A stretch of 64,000 bases of DNA, from NCBI GenBank assembly GCA_038120295.1, contig JAYOLL010000007.1:62001-126000 (forward strand), given 5' to 3'. The notes under the pieces were generated by a model, which saw nothing but the letters and a program-made list of their open reading frames with translations, made no database searches and was not told the origin of the DNA. The stretch comes from JAYOEY01 sp038120295. Its GTDB lineage: Bacteria > Pseudomonadota > Alphaproteobacteria > MPNO01 > UBA2964. Both the position numbers and the translations under genes were made by a program. This document shows positions 17,222 to 26,266 of this stretch, one piece after another; position 1 is the stretch's first letter; each line of letters opens with the position of its first letter.

Positions 17222-18585
17222 GCGCCCTGAAGCTCCCCGATCGATGCCGTTCCCGCCGTACCGGCCGAAATCCGTTCCACATGTCCGCCTAGCGAATTCC
17301 CGAAGGCGCCGGAAATTCTGACCGGTAAGGTTCGACCATAAAGCGCCGTCGCCTCGCCCGCGTCCCCGCAGTCGACGAATACCGCCTGCATGTGCGGGCT
17401 TCGTCCTGCGATCTGATGGTCGTACTTGCCGTTGCGGTCGAACAGGACATCGACCAATGCGCCCACTGATCCCTGATTATACGCCAGCTGCTGCGAGTTC
17501 AGCAGCGCCTGCAAACGCTGAAGCCGCACGGACTTTTCGTCTTCAGGCACCTGATCGTCGGCATCCGCCGCGGGCGTTCCGGGGCGTGGGCTGTATTTAA
17601 AGGAATAGGCCTGTGCGTATCCGACCGTTTCGACCAGCGCCAGGGTTTCCAAAAAATCCGCCTCGGTTTCGCCGGGGTGCCCCACAATGAAATCGGACGA
17701 CAGCGCCAGGTCGGGGCGCGCCTCTCGCAGCCGCTCCACGACCCGAATATAGTCCTCCGCCCGGTGACGCCGGTTCATCCGCGCAAGGATCCTGTCGGAG
17801 CCCGACTGGACCGGCAGGTGGAGATAGGGCATAAGCGCCGGAATTTCTCCATGCGCTGCAATCAGATCGTCATCCATGTCGCGCGGATGGGAAGTCGTGT
17901 AGCGCAGCCGCTCTACCCCGTCAACATCCGATAGCCTGCGCAGCAGCACCGCCAGCCCGCCATCGCAGCCATGATAGGCATTGACGTTCTGCCCCAGCAG
18001 CGTGATCTCGCGAACGCCGCCCTGTGCCAGGCGCTCGGCTTCGGCCACGATGGCGTCCGCCGGCCGCGAATATTCCGCGCCGCGCGTATAGGGCACGACG
18101 CAGAAAGCACAGAACTTGTCGCAGCCCTCCTGAATTGTGAGAAACGCCGACGGGCCGTTGGCCTGGACAGGCGGAAGCTCAGCAAATTTTGATTCGACGG
18201 GAAACTCCGTCTCGACCGCGGCATCCGGGTCGCCGTTCGTCAGGGAGGACAGCATTTCAGGCAACCGGTGGTAGCTTTGCGGACCGACGACCAGATCGAC
18301 CTGCGGCGAACGCCGGATCATTTCCTCGCCTTCCGCCTGCGCGACGCACCCCGCTACGGCGATTCTGGCGCCACGCTCCTTCAGATCGCGCAGCCGGCCG
18401 AGTTCGGAGTAGACCTTTTCGGCCGCCTTTTCCCGAATATGACAGGTGTTGAGGATAATAAGGTCGGCATCCTCGGCGTCTTCGGTGCGGCTGTAGCCAT
18501 CGGCGCCCAGAACATCCGCCATACGCGCGGAGTCATAGACGTTCATCTGACAGCCGTAACTCTTGATAAAGACCTTTTTCGCCAA
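17218..18585 (-). CDS. miaB: tRNA-2-methylthio-N6-dimethylallyladenosine synthase
   Basis: Radical-SAM methylthiotransferase acting on A37 of tRNA, 455 residues. The N-terminal UPF0004 domain carries three cluster cysteines (YGCQMN, NTCHIREKA, AGCVAQ); the radical-SAM cluster cysteines are in CDKFCAFCVVPYTRG; a TRAM domain ends the protein (about 385-445). All six cluster cysteines are present. It is the first gene of the miaB-phoH-ybeY-corC-lnt run. Confidence 0.97.
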   Translation of the reverse strand: MAKKVFIKSYGCQMNVYDSARMADVLGADGYSRTEDAEDADLIILNTCHIREKAAEKVYSELGRLRDLKERGARIAVAGCVAQAEGEEMIRRSPQVDLVVGPQSYHRLPEMLSSLTNGDPDAAVETEFPVESKFAELPPVQANGPSAFLTIQEGCDKFCAFCVVPYTRGAEYSRPADAIVAEAERLAQGGVREITLLGQNVNAYHGCDGGLAVLLRRLSDVDGVERLRYTTSHPRDMDDDLIAAHGEIPALMPYLHLPVQSGSDRILARMNRRHRAEDYIRVVERLREARPDLALSSDFIVGHPGETEADFLETLALVETVGYAQAYSFKYSPRPGTPAADADDQVPEDEKSVRLQRLQALLNSQQLAYNQGSVGALVDVLFDRNGKYDHQIAGRSPHMQAVFVDCGDAGEATALYGRTLPVRISGAFGNSLGGHVERISAGTAGTASIGELQGA

Positions 18586-18717
18586 AGTTCAATCCGACGT
18601 CGAACGGGCGGGCGCCCGTTTTCGGGTCAGGGAACGCGCCGCAATGCGGTTTTCGATGGTCGACAGTAGCACCGACCGGACAATAGTCAATCGCAGACAG
18701 GCGACCGAAGACGGAGA

Positions 18718-19587
18718 TCAGCCGCGGTTCGGATCGGGCAGATAGGGCAACTTGGTCGCGCCGTCAACATCGTATGCCCCACGATTCGCGGCGTTGACGC
18801 CCGCAACCACCGCCCGACGGCACCGTTCGGCGAGTTCCTTGCGGGACGAAACGGCATCACCGGGAATCGGCTCATGGAAAACCACATGCGCCGTCACCGT
18901 TCCAAGCCCAAGCAGTGTGAGCATGTGCGGCACCAGATGCATGTCGCCGTACCAGGCAAAGTGCGGTCGCATGTTCCGTACCAGCGGAATGCCGTCGAGC
19001 CGCGTGTAGGCGATTGATACGGGCTGAACGGTGACGGGCGGTCGCCCGTCCCGGGCTTCCGCGACGGCGAAGAGCGCGCTCTTGAACGGAAGGACATGCA
19101 GCCCGTCATTGCTGGTCCCTTCGGGAAACAGGATCAGATTGTCATGCTCTTCGAGGCGTGCGGCGATTTCGTCGCGCTGCTGCGCCGCCCGCGAACCGTG
19201 TCGCATGACAAAAACGGTGCGCGCCATCCTGCAAAGCGTTCCGAAAAACGGCCAGTCCGCGATTTCGGCCTTGGCAATAAACGAGCCTTCGACCAGCGAG
19301 CCGAGGACCATAATGTCGGTGTAGCTGATATGGTTGGCGACAAACAGCGTCGGCGCCGATTCGGACGGCGCCCCCTGGACACGAATATCGAAACCGAAGA
19401 CCCGTGCGCAGAGACCGTGATAGAGACGCGGGATCAACCGTGTTGAACGATGTCCGAAAAGCATCGCAATCGCCTGGAACGGAAAGGCAAGACCGGTAAG
19501 CGTCAGATAGAGCGACGCCCTGACCCAGGAACGGATGGTGGAGCCAAGCCGCTCACTTTTCGGGGGATGTATGGCCGCTACGTCCAT
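18718..19587 (-). CDS. olsA: Lyso-ornithine lipid/lysophospholipid acyltransferase (OlsA-like)
   Basis: Membrane acyltransferase of the PlsC family, 289 residues. An N-terminal hydrophobic segment is followed by the catalytic NHISYTD (HX4D) and the substrate motif FPEGTSNDG. It overlaps the upstream OlsB-like gene by 35 bases. That arrangement matches olsBA, in which OlsB adds 3-hydroxyacyl to ornithine and OlsA adds the second chain to give phosphorus-free ornithine lipid. On sequence alone a 1-acylglycerol-3-phosphate acyltransferase cannot be excluded. Confidence 0.85.
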   Translation of the reverse strand: MDVAAIHPPKSERLGSTIRSWVRASLYLTLTGLAFPFQAIAMLFGHRSTRLIPRLYHGLCARVFGFDIRVQGAPSESAPTLFVANHISYTDIMVLGSLVEGSFIAKAEIADWPFFGTLCRMARTVFVMRHGSRAAQQRDEIAARLEEHDNLILFPEGTSNDGLHVLPFKSALFAVAEARDGRPPVTVQPVSIAYTRLDGIPLVRNMRPHFAWYGDMHLVPHMLTLLGLGTVTAHVVFHEPIPGDAVSSRKELAERCRRAVVAGVNAANRGAYDVDGATKLPYLPDPNRG

Positions 19588-20557
19588 AGTGACGAGAATA
19601 TTTCCCGGTAATCAGATCCGTTTTCACGACGACGCTGACATCGGTTGTATTGAACTGGGTGTCGACGACAGCGCCGTCGCCAATGAATCCGCCAACCCGA
19701 AGATACCCCTTGATCAGCGGCGGCAGGGCGCGCAGCGACCGTTTCTGGTCGAGCGCGTCTTTCGGCAGCATCGCCATATCGACGTACCGCGATGCGATGG
19801 CGCGCGGCCTGAGTTCTTCGGGTGCGAGATGGTAATGGTGCAGATAGGACAGCGCCTCTGACAGCGCTTCGGGATCCGCCCCCGGCAAACTGGCGCATCC
19901 AAACATCAGTTTGATGTCGTTTATCGAGACGTAGGTCGCGATCGCCTGCCATAGCAGCTGCATCGCCGCATGACCGCGATGATCCACATCGATGCAGGAC
20001 CGGCCAAGCTCCAGAATCTCACCGTCGAGGGCGAGAAGCCGGGAAATGTCGTACTCGTCCGTACTGTAAAAGCCGCCGTTTCGCTCGGCCACGCTGCGGC
20101 GCAGCAACCGGTAGGTTCCGACGACTCCGCCCGGCAGGTCGGCACGGTCCTTGCAAATAACCAGCAGGTGATCGCAGACCGAATCGAACTCGTCGAAGTC
20201 CCGTTCCCGGGCTGTATTCTGGGAAGAGGGAATCGCTCCCATTTCACCGTAGAAAACGCGATATCGCAGCGCCTGGGCCGCGTCTATATCGGCGGGCGAA
20301 TCGGCAAGCCTGGCGACAAGATTGCCCGATTCGATGGGTGGGAAGAAGGCGGATTCCGCAGGCCGCACGGACGCAGTGACTTCCGCGTCCACGAGGGTAT
20401 CGTCGCGAAAGAGCCCCGGGGACGTCTGAATTTCCTGGTGGCGTTTATCCGCCTTGCGCCCGTCCGCATTGAAACGCAGCAGCTTAAAGCCGCCACGGTT
20501 GCGCTGGCTGCGGCGGGCTGACCCCCATCGGGCGATAGCGTTTTTCAATGGCGTCAT
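19553..20557 (-). CDS. olsB: Ornithine N-acyltransferase (OlsB-like, GNAT fold)
   Basis: A 334-residue GNAT-type acyltransferase. The segment AQALRYRVFYGEMGA, then ERDFDEFDSVCDHLLV, GTYRLLRR and ELGRSCIDVDHR are typical of OlsB and related N-acyltransferases that use acyl carrier protein donors. The C-terminal 60 residues (PPLIKGYLRVGGFIGDGAVVD) are also conserved in the family. It precedes and overlaps the olsA-like gene. Expression of such pairs often rises in phosphate limitation; no clear Pho box is visible in the 300 bases upstream. Confidence 0.87.
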   Translation of the reverse strand: MTPLKNAIARWGSARRSQRNRGGFKLLRFNADGRKADKRHQEIQTSPGLFRDDTLVDAEVTASVRPAESAFFPPIESGNLVARLADSPADIDAAQALRYRVFYGEMGAIPSSQNTARERDFDEFDSVCDHLLVICKDRADLPGGVVGTYRLLRRSVAERNGGFYSTDEYDISRLLALDGEILELGRSCIDVDHRGHAAMQLLWQAIATYVSINDIKLMFGCASLPGADPEALSEALSYLHHYHLAPEELRPRAIASRYVDMAMLPKDALDQKRSLRALPPLIKGYLRVGGFIGDGAVVDTQFNTTDVSVVVKTDLITGKYSRHYGRSGHTSPEK

Positions 20558-20862
20558 GGGTCCGCTTCCTGTGCGCCCAAAGGCGCCGACTTTGCTGCCG
20601 GAACCGGGGCGCGCCTCGGAGTTTCCTTGGCAAGTCCGCCCATGGGACGTTTATACCGCATTCGCGACGTCGTGCCTATCGGCCAGAACAGATGCCTCAA
20701 AAGTTTCACAATTGCGGAACGACTCCGGCACAACGGCCACCGGACGGTTATCCGGCCCGAAACGGAGCGGATTTTCAAGCCGGCCAACCGGACCTATATT
20801 GGTGCTGGAGACGTCTTGCGACGCCATGACGTCTGTTACCCGGAATTGTCTCTGTGCGCCCA
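20558..20862. other. Divergent intergenic region, olsB/tusA-like
   Basis: About 305 bases between divergent genes, expected to hold both promoters. I see no recognisable RNA, operator or repeat. Confidence 0.6.
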
Positions 20863-21132
20863 ATGCCCGACAGCCCTGCCCATCGAGAAATCGGCGAGTT
20901 CCTCGACATCACGGGCGACGTGTGCCCGATAACCTTCGTCAGAACGCGTCTTCTGATCGAGAAAATGGCATCGGGCGAAATCGCGACGGTGCGCCTGAAG
21001 GGCAAGGAACCGCTGGAGAACGTCCCGGCATCGATCACGGAGCTGGGTCACAGCGTACTCGCACTCGTGTCGGAACAGGATGGCCTGGAAGGACCGGACG
21101 CGGTTCATCTTCTGACGCTGCGCAAGGCCTGA
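20863..21132 (+). CDS. TusA-like sulfur-carrier protein
   Basis: An 89-residue protein of the SirA/TusA fold. The sulfur-carrying Cys21-Pro22 lies in TGDVCPITFVRTRLLIEKM, followed by the beta-strand pattern GEIATVRLKG and a C-terminal HLLTLRKA. Members pass persulfide sulfur in tRNA thiolation or sulfur metabolism. It stands alone, convergent with rimI, so its pathway is not shown by context. An ATG nine bases earlier (20854) is an alternative start. Confidence 0.85.
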   Translation: MPDSPAHREIGEFLDITGDVCPITFVRTRLLIEKMASGEIATVRLKGKEPLENVPASITELGHSVLALVSEQDGLEGPDAVHLLTLRKA

Positions 21133-21162
21133 GTTCGGCCGGCCACGTTCAGCAAAACCGAT

Positions 21163-21669
21163 TCAGACGATATCGGTCGGGCCTAAGGCGGGGGCGCGCG
21201 CCGGACTGACCGGGAGCGCGCACCGCATCGTGTAGGCGCTGGTTCGGCTGCCGTCTGCGTTTTCGTAATAGTCGGGGCGCCGGCCCACTTCGGTCAGCCC
21301 ATGGGCCTTATAGAGTTTGAGCGCAGGATCGTTGTTCTGGGCGACCTCGAGGAAGAACCACCGCGCGCGATCGTCCCGGGCGCGCGCCATCGCATGCCGC
21401 AGAAGTCGGGCGCCGACGCCGCGCGCCCGATGTTCCGACGCAACGCCGAGGGACAGGAGTTCGCATTCGTCCGCCGCCACGCGGGCGAGCGCAAATCCGA
21501 TGATCGACCCGTACCCGTAACGCCTCGCGACCAGCCCGAACGCGCCGGGCATATTAAGTACCTGGCGGATCATCGTCTCGTCCCACGCATCAAAAAAACA
21601 CTGTGCATGAATAACCGCGACCCGTTCGATATCGGCCGAGCCGATACTCTCGATCGGATCGTCGCTCAT
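21163..21669 (-). CDS. rimI: Ribosomal-protein-alanine N-acetyltransferase (RimI-like)
   Basis: GNAT acetyltransferase, 168 residues. LGVASEHRARGVGARLL is the acetyl-CoA-binding motif A and FLEVAQNNDPALKLYKAHGL the conserved C-terminal part. The ATG at 21669 overlaps the tsaB stop (ATGA), and the tsaB-rimI pairing is common in bacteria. A longer open frame upstream lies wholly inside tsaB and is not real. Confidence 0.88.
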   Translation of the reverse strand: MSDDPIESIGSADIERVAVIHAQCFFDAWDETMIRQVLNMPGAFGLVARRYGYGSIIGFALARVAADECELLSLGVASEHRARGVGARLLRHAMARARDDRARWFFLEVAQNNDPALKLYKAHGLTEVGRRPDYYENADGSRTSAYTMRCALPVSPARAPALGPTDIV

Positions 21670-22376
21670 GACGCTGACGCCGCAACAGCCTCCCCAGGCC
21701 GTCGCACGGCCGGAGAGTGGATGTACAGGGGCGCCGCGGGCAGGGGATCGCCGAGGCGCGCCGCTGCGATCGAAGCGACCGCCGATATAGCGGGGACGCG
21801 GATTTCTGGCACGCGTTCGATCCGCTCGCGAAACCGCGCGGGTGCCTGTTCGCATAGCCGGTCCGCGCCGTCGCCAGCGAGCAGTACCGGGCGGTCGGGC
21901 AGCAGGGAGACCGCGTCCACCGGCGCAAGGGCCTTCGGCGCATCGACGGGTCGGGGCACTCCGCCGGGGCCCGGCTCGGACTCGAAAAGCTGAACGTAAA
22001 GATCGGTTCGGCGAGTTTCGATCGCGGCAAGGATACAGGGCTTTCCAGCGACGTTCGCCGAGGAGATCGTAGCGGCGGCGATCGCCTCAAGCGTCGTTAC
22101 GCCCGAGACCTGAACGCCCAGCGTAACCCCGAGCCCGCGCGCGGCGGCCAGCCCTGTCCTGATACCGGTAAACGACCCGGGACCGACGGTAACAGCAATC
22201 AGCGAAACATCAGAAAATTCGCATTCGGCATCCGCCAGAACGGACCGTACCATGGGCATTAGCGATTCCGCATGGCCGCGCATCATGAGTTCGCTACGGG
22301 CGGCGATAACGCCTTCCGCCGTCAGGACCCCGACCGAACAGGCGGAACAGGCCGTATCGATGGCCAGAATCTTCAT
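21666..22376 (-). CDS. tsaB: tRNA threonylcarbamoyladenosine biosynthesis protein TsaB
   Basis: ASKHA-fold partner of TsaD in making t6A37 of tRNA, 236 residues. It opens with MKILAIDTACSACSVGVL, has MMRGHAESLMPMV and the GPGSFTGIRTGLAAARGL loop characteristic of TsaB. It is followed with overlap by rimI. The N-terminal half is well conserved; the C-terminal half is variable, as is usual. Confidence 0.94.
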   Translation of the reverse strand: MKILAIDTACSACSVGVLTAEGVIAARSELMMRGHAESLMPMVRSVLADAECEFSDVSLIAVTVGPGSFTGIRTGLAAARGLGVTLGVQVSGVTTLEAIAAATISSANVAGKPCILAAIETRRTDLYVQLFESEPGPGGVPRPVDAPKALAPVDAVSLLPDRPVLLAGDGADRLCEQAPARFRERIERVPEIRVPAISAVASIAAARLGDPLPAAPLYIHSPAVRRPGEAVAASAS

Positions 22377-22482
22377 GTTACGACCTGCCGCTCTCCGCTA
22401 TCTGACATATAGTTCGAACGCGTATTCACGCCCGGCCTTTCGTGCCGAGCCATAGGGATAACCGAAACGGAGCCGCTGTTAA

Positions 22483-23043
22483 ATGGAGCTGATCGAAATA
22501 ACGCCGCCGACCTATGACGTCGACATTTCGCTTGCCTACGCGACCGAGGACAATTTCACCGGGAAACCGGTTTATACGACGCCGGTCTGTTACCTGCATC
22601 GCGCCGCCGCGGAGGCGCTGTCCCGAGCCATCGAAAGCGCCGCTCAAATCGGTCTGCGTTTTCTCATTTTCGATGCGTTCCGCCCGTCGGAGGCCCAATG
22701 GGTCCTGTGGAATCATACGCCGGATCCGGATTTTCTCGCGGACCCGCGTCGGGGATCACCCCACTCGCGGGGTGTGGCAGTGGACCTGACGCTGATCGAC
22801 GGCAAAGGCGACGCCCTCGATATGGGAACGGGGTTCGACGCCTTTACGCCGCTCTCGCACCACGGCTGCCATGAGGTAAGTGCGGAAGCCCAGCGCAACA
22901 GACTCCTTCTCATGGGCCTGATGACCGAGGCGGGCTGGGATTTCTATCGGAACGAATGGTGGCACTATCAGCTTTTCGATTCCCGCCAGTATCCGCTGAT
23001 TGGGGATGCCGAGCTGCCGCGGCGAATGATGACGCTGGAATAA
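22483..23043 (+). CDS. D-alanyl-D-alanine dipeptidase (VanX/DdpX family)
   Basis: Zinc dipeptidase of 186 residues that releases D-alanine from D-Ala-D-Ala. The family zinc and catalytic residues are visible: Arg67 in DAFRPSEAQ, His94 and Asp101 in SPHSRGVAVD, and Glu158 and His161 in NEWWHY. It is divergent from tsaB and has no signal peptide, so it probably acts in the cytoplasm. No vanA/vanH genes are nearby, so resistance is not implied; recycling of cell-wall dipeptide is more likely. Confidence 0.92.
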   Translation: MELIEITPPTYDVDISLAYATEDNFTGKPVYTTPVCYLHRAAAEALSRAIESAAQIGLRFLIFDAFRPSEAQWVLWNHTPDPDFLADPRRGSPHSRGVAVDLTLIDGKGDALDMGTGFDAFTPLSHHGCHEVSAEAQRNRLLLMGLMTEAGWDFYRNEWWHYQLFDSRQYPLIGDAELPRRMMTLE

Positions 23044-23128
23044 CCCGCCCGTTTGCATGGCATTTGATCGGCATTCGAAGCATAAAGCGTTGCATCGAAA
23101 AGGTTTTTGGGCCACAAAGCTGAACCGG

Positions 23129-23150
23129 CTGCAACAAAATCGTCACAATT
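23129..23150 (+). promoter_or_regulatory. Possible Pho-box-like site
   Basis: The sequence CTGCAACAAAATCGTCACAA has two direct half-sites resembling the alphaproteobacterial PhoB box (CTGTCAC/AAAA/TGTCAC), about 40 bases upstream of the deacetylase start. Two positions deviate from the consensus, so this is only a suggestion. Confidence 0.25.
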
Positions 23151-23187
23151 CCGAGGCTTGGCCGACCGCTTTCCGCCCCTCGACACG

Positions 23188-24240
23188 ATGCCCATGCGAA
23201 GCTTCCTTTCTCGCCTATTTGCCACGACTCTGCTGGCGATTTCCTGTTTCGGACCGGGACCGCTATCGGCTGCCGAGTCCGAGTCCGCCGTGGTCCTCAT
23301 GTATCACCGCGTCGGCGAATCGAAATACCCGACCACCAATACGACAGTCGAACAGTTCGAAGCACACCTCGCCGAGATACGCGAAGGCGGCTACAGGGTC
23401 GTTCCTCTGCGGGATCTGGTGACCGCTATCCGCGACAAGAAGCGTATAGAGGACAAAACCATCGCCATTACGGTCGACGACGCGTTTCTTTCTGTTTACC
23501 GCGAAGGCTGGCCGCGCCTTAAAAAGGCCGGGATCCCCTTTACGCTTTTCATCGCCACGGATGCGATCGACAAACGTACCGGGGGCTATATGAGCTGGGA
23601 CCAGATTCGCGAGCTGCGCGACGCGGGCGTCACGATCGGTTCTCAGACCGCGTCGCACCCGCACATGCCGGTGCTGTCGCGCGAGCGTCTGAAGGAAGAG
23701 CTGGAAAAATCCAGCCGCCGGTTTCGGGAAGAGCTGGGCTCAACGCCTGACATGATCGCTTACCCTTACGGCGAATACAGCCTAGCTGTCGGCGAGGTCG
23801 CGCGCGAAGCCGGTTTCATCGCGGGATTCGGCCAGCATTCCGGCGTCGTCAACCCGAGCAGCGACTTCTTCTACCTGCCGCGCTTCACGTTTAACGAGAC
23901 CTTCGGCGATGTGAGCCGGGTTCGCATGGCGGCTCGCGCGCTGGCCATACCGACCGCTGATGTGACGCCGCCCGATCCGTTTCTCGGTCCCGGAGACGTT
24001 AATCCGCCGGCCTTCGGATTTACGGTAAAGGGTCCGGCGGTAAAGCGGCTGCCGCGTCTCTCCTGCTACGCCTCACATGAAGGGAAGGTCAACGTCGAGC
24101 GGCTGGGAGAGCGGCGGATAGAGGTCCGTATGACAAGGCCGTTCCCCGCGGGCCGAACGCGAATCAACTGCACCATGTGGGCGCCCGGCGGCCGCTGGCA
24201 CTGGTTCGGCCGGCAGTTCTATGTCGGCGAGAAGCGGTAG
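23188..24240 (+). CDS. Secreted polysaccharide deacetylase (NodB domain)
   Basis: A 350-residue protein with a Sec signal peptide (FLSRLFATTLLAISC to about residue 30). The NodB domain has the substrate motif ITVDDAF, carrying the paired Asp, the metal-binding SHPHM (HxxxH-type) and IAYPYGEYS. The C-terminal 100 residues, after a proline-rich linker, form a separate beta-rich domain ending FGRQFYVGEKR that is often found on periplasmic deacetylases of this type. The likely substrate is an exported N-acetylated glycan. The chosen ATG at 23188 directly precedes the signal peptide. Confidence 0.88.
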   Translation: MPMRSFLSRLFATTLLAISCFGPGPLSAAESESAVVLMYHRVGESKYPTTNTTVEQFEAHLAEIREGGYRVVPLRDLVTAIRDKKRIEDKTIAITVDDAFLSVYREGWPRLKKAGIPFTLFIATDAIDKRTGGYMSWDQIRELRDAGVTIGSQTASHPHMPVLSRERLKEELEKSSRRFREELGSTPDMIAYPYGEYSLAVGEVAREAGFIAGFGQHSGVVNPSSDFFYLPRFTFNETFGDVSRVRMAARALAIPTADVTPPDPFLGPGDVNPPAFGFTVKGPAVKRLPRLSCYASHEGKVNVERLGERRIEVRMTRPFPAGRTRINCTMWAPGGRWHWFGRQFYVGEKR

Positions 24241-24250
24241 AAAAGAAGAA

Positions 24251-25288
24251 TCAGGTCCCGGATGCCGGTTCCCCGGCGGGCGCATCGGCGCGCAGGCGCA
24301 CGCGATCGAACAGGGAAAGCTCATTGACCCTGATGATCGTCTGAATGTTCTTTGTATATTCTTCGCCGCGCTCGGAATATTTGCGGAGCGCTTCAGCGAG
24401 CTGCGCCCCGTCGGGTTTCAGGCCCGCACGGCGCATCGACGCCCGCATTCTGCGGAGCGACGAATAGGCGGGGTGCGTGTTCAGGTTCCGGATGTAGGAT
24501 ATGACCCCGTCCTTCAGATGATCGAAAGCGCGGACCCGGAAGTTCTGGCCTTCCCCGCGTTCGTGCGGAACGATGCCATTGCTGCTGTCCCAGATCCGTT
24601 GCCCGAAAAGCGCATTGCCTTCATGGGCGAATCTCGATGTCCCCCATCCGCTTTCCTCCGCCGACTGGGCCAGTGCCAGCGACGGGGGAACGGCGTCCGT
24701 GCGCCGTAGCAGCTCATCGAAGTCGAGCGAGTCGAGCCTGTATTCTTTCAGCTTTCCAGCGAGCCACGCCTGATCCGTCACCGTGAGCGGCATGCCCCAG
24801 CCGTGCCGTTCGCGCAGGGTTTCGATGCGTTTCCTGTCAGCGAGAACCTGATCGTTGGCATACAGAACAAGCGGCAATACGAGCTTTATAAAAGCACGCT
24901 TACGCAGGTCCGCTCGGCGCATGGTGCGGAGGTCCCGGGGCAGCGTTCGGATGAAGACTCGCGGAACCTCGCCATGCCGATGGACATCCCGAAGCCGATA
25001 ACCGATGGACTCGAAAATCTTGTGGTCCTTTTCGGAACGCGGAAGAGCGAAAACGGATTCGGGTTTCGCAACCTTGGCAACCGGCGTCGAGGCGGGCGCT
25101 TCCGAGCGCCTCGGTTGCGGCGGAACGGGCTCTACCGCCTGGCTCGACCGTTGCGACGCGGCCCCGGTCGCAAAAAAGTCGCTCGCCACGATTCCGTAAA
25201 GCGCAGCAACTAGAAGTCCTGCGGCCACCAGGGCCACCTGATCGAATCGGGACATGGTCTTCCATCCCGACTGGTTTTGACGTGTCAT
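24251..25288 (-). CDS. Bax-like membrane-anchored glucosaminidase
   Basis: A 345-residue protein with one N-terminal membrane helix (VALVAAGLLVAALYGIVA), a Pro/Ser-rich periplasmic linker and a glucosaminidase domain (about 180-330). The probable catalytic Glu lies in AQSAEESGWGTSRFA, followed by the family signature GNALFGQ. Homologous E. coli Bax proteins are predicted peptidoglycan hydrolases. It ends convergently, 10 bases from the deacetylase gene. Start at ATG 25288. Confidence 0.87.
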   Translation of the reverse strand: MTRQNQSGWKTMSRFDQVALVAAGLLVAALYGIVASDFFATGAASQRSSQAVEPVPPQPRRSEAPASTPVAKVAKPESVFALPRSEKDHKIFESIGYRLRDVHRHGEVPRVFIRTLPRDLRTMRRADLRKRAFIKLVLPLVLYANDQVLADRKRIETLRERHGWGMPLTVTDQAWLAGKLKEYRLDSLDFDELLRRTDAVPPSLALAQSAEESGWGTSRFAHEGNALFGQRIWDSSNGIVPHERGEGQNFRVRAFDHLKDGVISYIRNLNTHPAYSSLRRMRASMRRAGLKPDGAQLAEALRKYSERGEEYTKNIQTIIRVNELSLFDRVRLRADAPAGEPASGT

Positions 25289-25751
25289 CGGTTCATCCCC
25301 AGCTTGCCGGCCGGCTCCTCCCAAGCCGTTCCGAACTCCTCAATCCTGCGCCGAACTGCCTGTGTAAGTTCATGTTGCCCGGATTTCCGGGCGGTTGCCG
25401 CTGACGCCGATCCTGCCTTGTATTTATCTTGGTATTTATCTTGCTTAATGCACGGTCATGACCGACTGCCGGGCGTTAAGATGATCAAACTAGCACGAGT
25501 TTCAAGCGCGATCTGACGCCCTGTTTCGGTCCACAGCCCAAGCTGTTGATTCTATTATCGGGTCGCCATTCGTTTCATATGCGGAATTATTTCCGGCGAC
25601 GCCTTCGCTCGACCGGAAACATGGTTAACGCTCTGTGAGGCATTAACAGACAGGGTTAACGGATGCGCGGGTATGGAACAGCCCAAGGGGCACGAGCGCC
25701 GGTCCGGCAGCCCGGATTATCAGGTCCCCGGAAAATCAGGTCCCCGGAAAA
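25289..25751. other. 463-bp intergenic region with tandem duplications
   Basis: No gene is recognisable. The stretch is AT-richer than its neighbours in 25420-25660. It holds two short tandem duplications (listed separately) and three TTAAC words at 25625, 25643 and 25656. It should contain the promoter of the Bax-like gene. Confidence 0.65.
25420..25443. repeat. 12-bp tandem duplication GTATTTATCTTG
   Basis: Two exact adjacent copies at 25420-25431 and 25432-25443 in the leader region of the Bax-like gene. Confidence 0.85.
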
Positions 25752-25758
25752 TCAGGTC
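25719..25758. repeat. 16-bp tandem duplication at the end of the usp gene
   Basis: Two full copies of ATCAGGTCCCCGGAAA (25719-25734, 25735-25750) and the first eight bases of a third, which overlaps the universal-stress gene stop codon (25752-25754). The extra copies therefore extend outward from the stop codon into the 3' flank. Confidence 0.9.
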
Positions 25759-26264
25759 ATGGCGTCGATCTGTTCGAGCGACAGCGTTCCCGGCACCACC
25801 GTGATGGGTATCGGAAATTTCCCGGAAAGCTTGCCGGCGAGCGACGATACCAGCGGTCCCGGCCCTTTTTTGTCGGTGCCGGCGCCAAGCACAAGGATGC
25901 AGATCTTCGGTTCTTCCTCGATCAGCTTGAGTATTTCGTCGCCGGGCGTCCCCTCTCGGACATAAAGGGTCGGCATGTCGCCGGTCAGGTCGTTCACCTT
26001 ACTGGCCAGCTGGTTGAGCGTATTCTCGGCTTCCTGGCGGGCTTCTTCGCGCATCTTTTCGCCCACCGCCATCCAGTGCTGAAAATCGGCCGGCTCCATC
26101 ACGTAAAGAAGCGCCACGCGACCGCCCGTTTTCTGCGCCCGGCGGCAGGCGAATCGAAGCGCAACCGACATTTCCTCGGAGGAATCGACGACGACGAGGA
26201 AAATTCGCCCGGCCATCGCGCGCGAGTTCTGAGCCGAGGCATTTTCGGTTTTTGTGTCCGGCAT
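25752..26264 (-). CDS. Universal stress protein (UspA family)
   Basis: A 170-residue single UspA domain. FLVVVDSSEEMSVALRFACRRA forms the first strand and helix, VALLYVMEP the second strand, and LVLGAG..GPGPLVSSLAGKL the phosphate-binding loop region, suggesting ATP binding. It begins at ATG 26264, two bases after the stop of the PF09608 gene, so it belongs to the TauE-PF09608-usp unit. Confidence 0.88.
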   Translation of the reverse strand: MPDTKTENASAQNSRAMAGRIFLVVVDSSEEMSVALRFACRRAQKTGGRVALLYVMEPADFQHWMAVGEKMREEARQEAENTLNQLASKVNDLTGDMPTLYVREGTPGDEILKLIEEEPKICILVLGAGTDKKGPGPLVSSLAGKLSGKFPIPITVVPGTLSLEQIDAMT

Positions 26265-26266
26265 CT

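Noticed and set aside
18603..18620. GC-rich hairpin AACGGGCG/CGCCCGTT between olsA and miaB
   Set aside because: Its T-run is on the plus strand, while both flanking genes run on the minus strand; loop is also too short.
22483..23043. VanX-like gene considered as vancomycin resistance
   Set aside because: No vanH, vanA or vanS/R partners; chromosomal DdpX-type dipeptidases are common in Gram-negative bacteria.
25625..25660. Three TTAAC words suggesting CtrA sites
   Set aside because: Start-to-start spacings are 18 and 13 bases; the CtrA full site needs TTAA-N7-TTAA (11).
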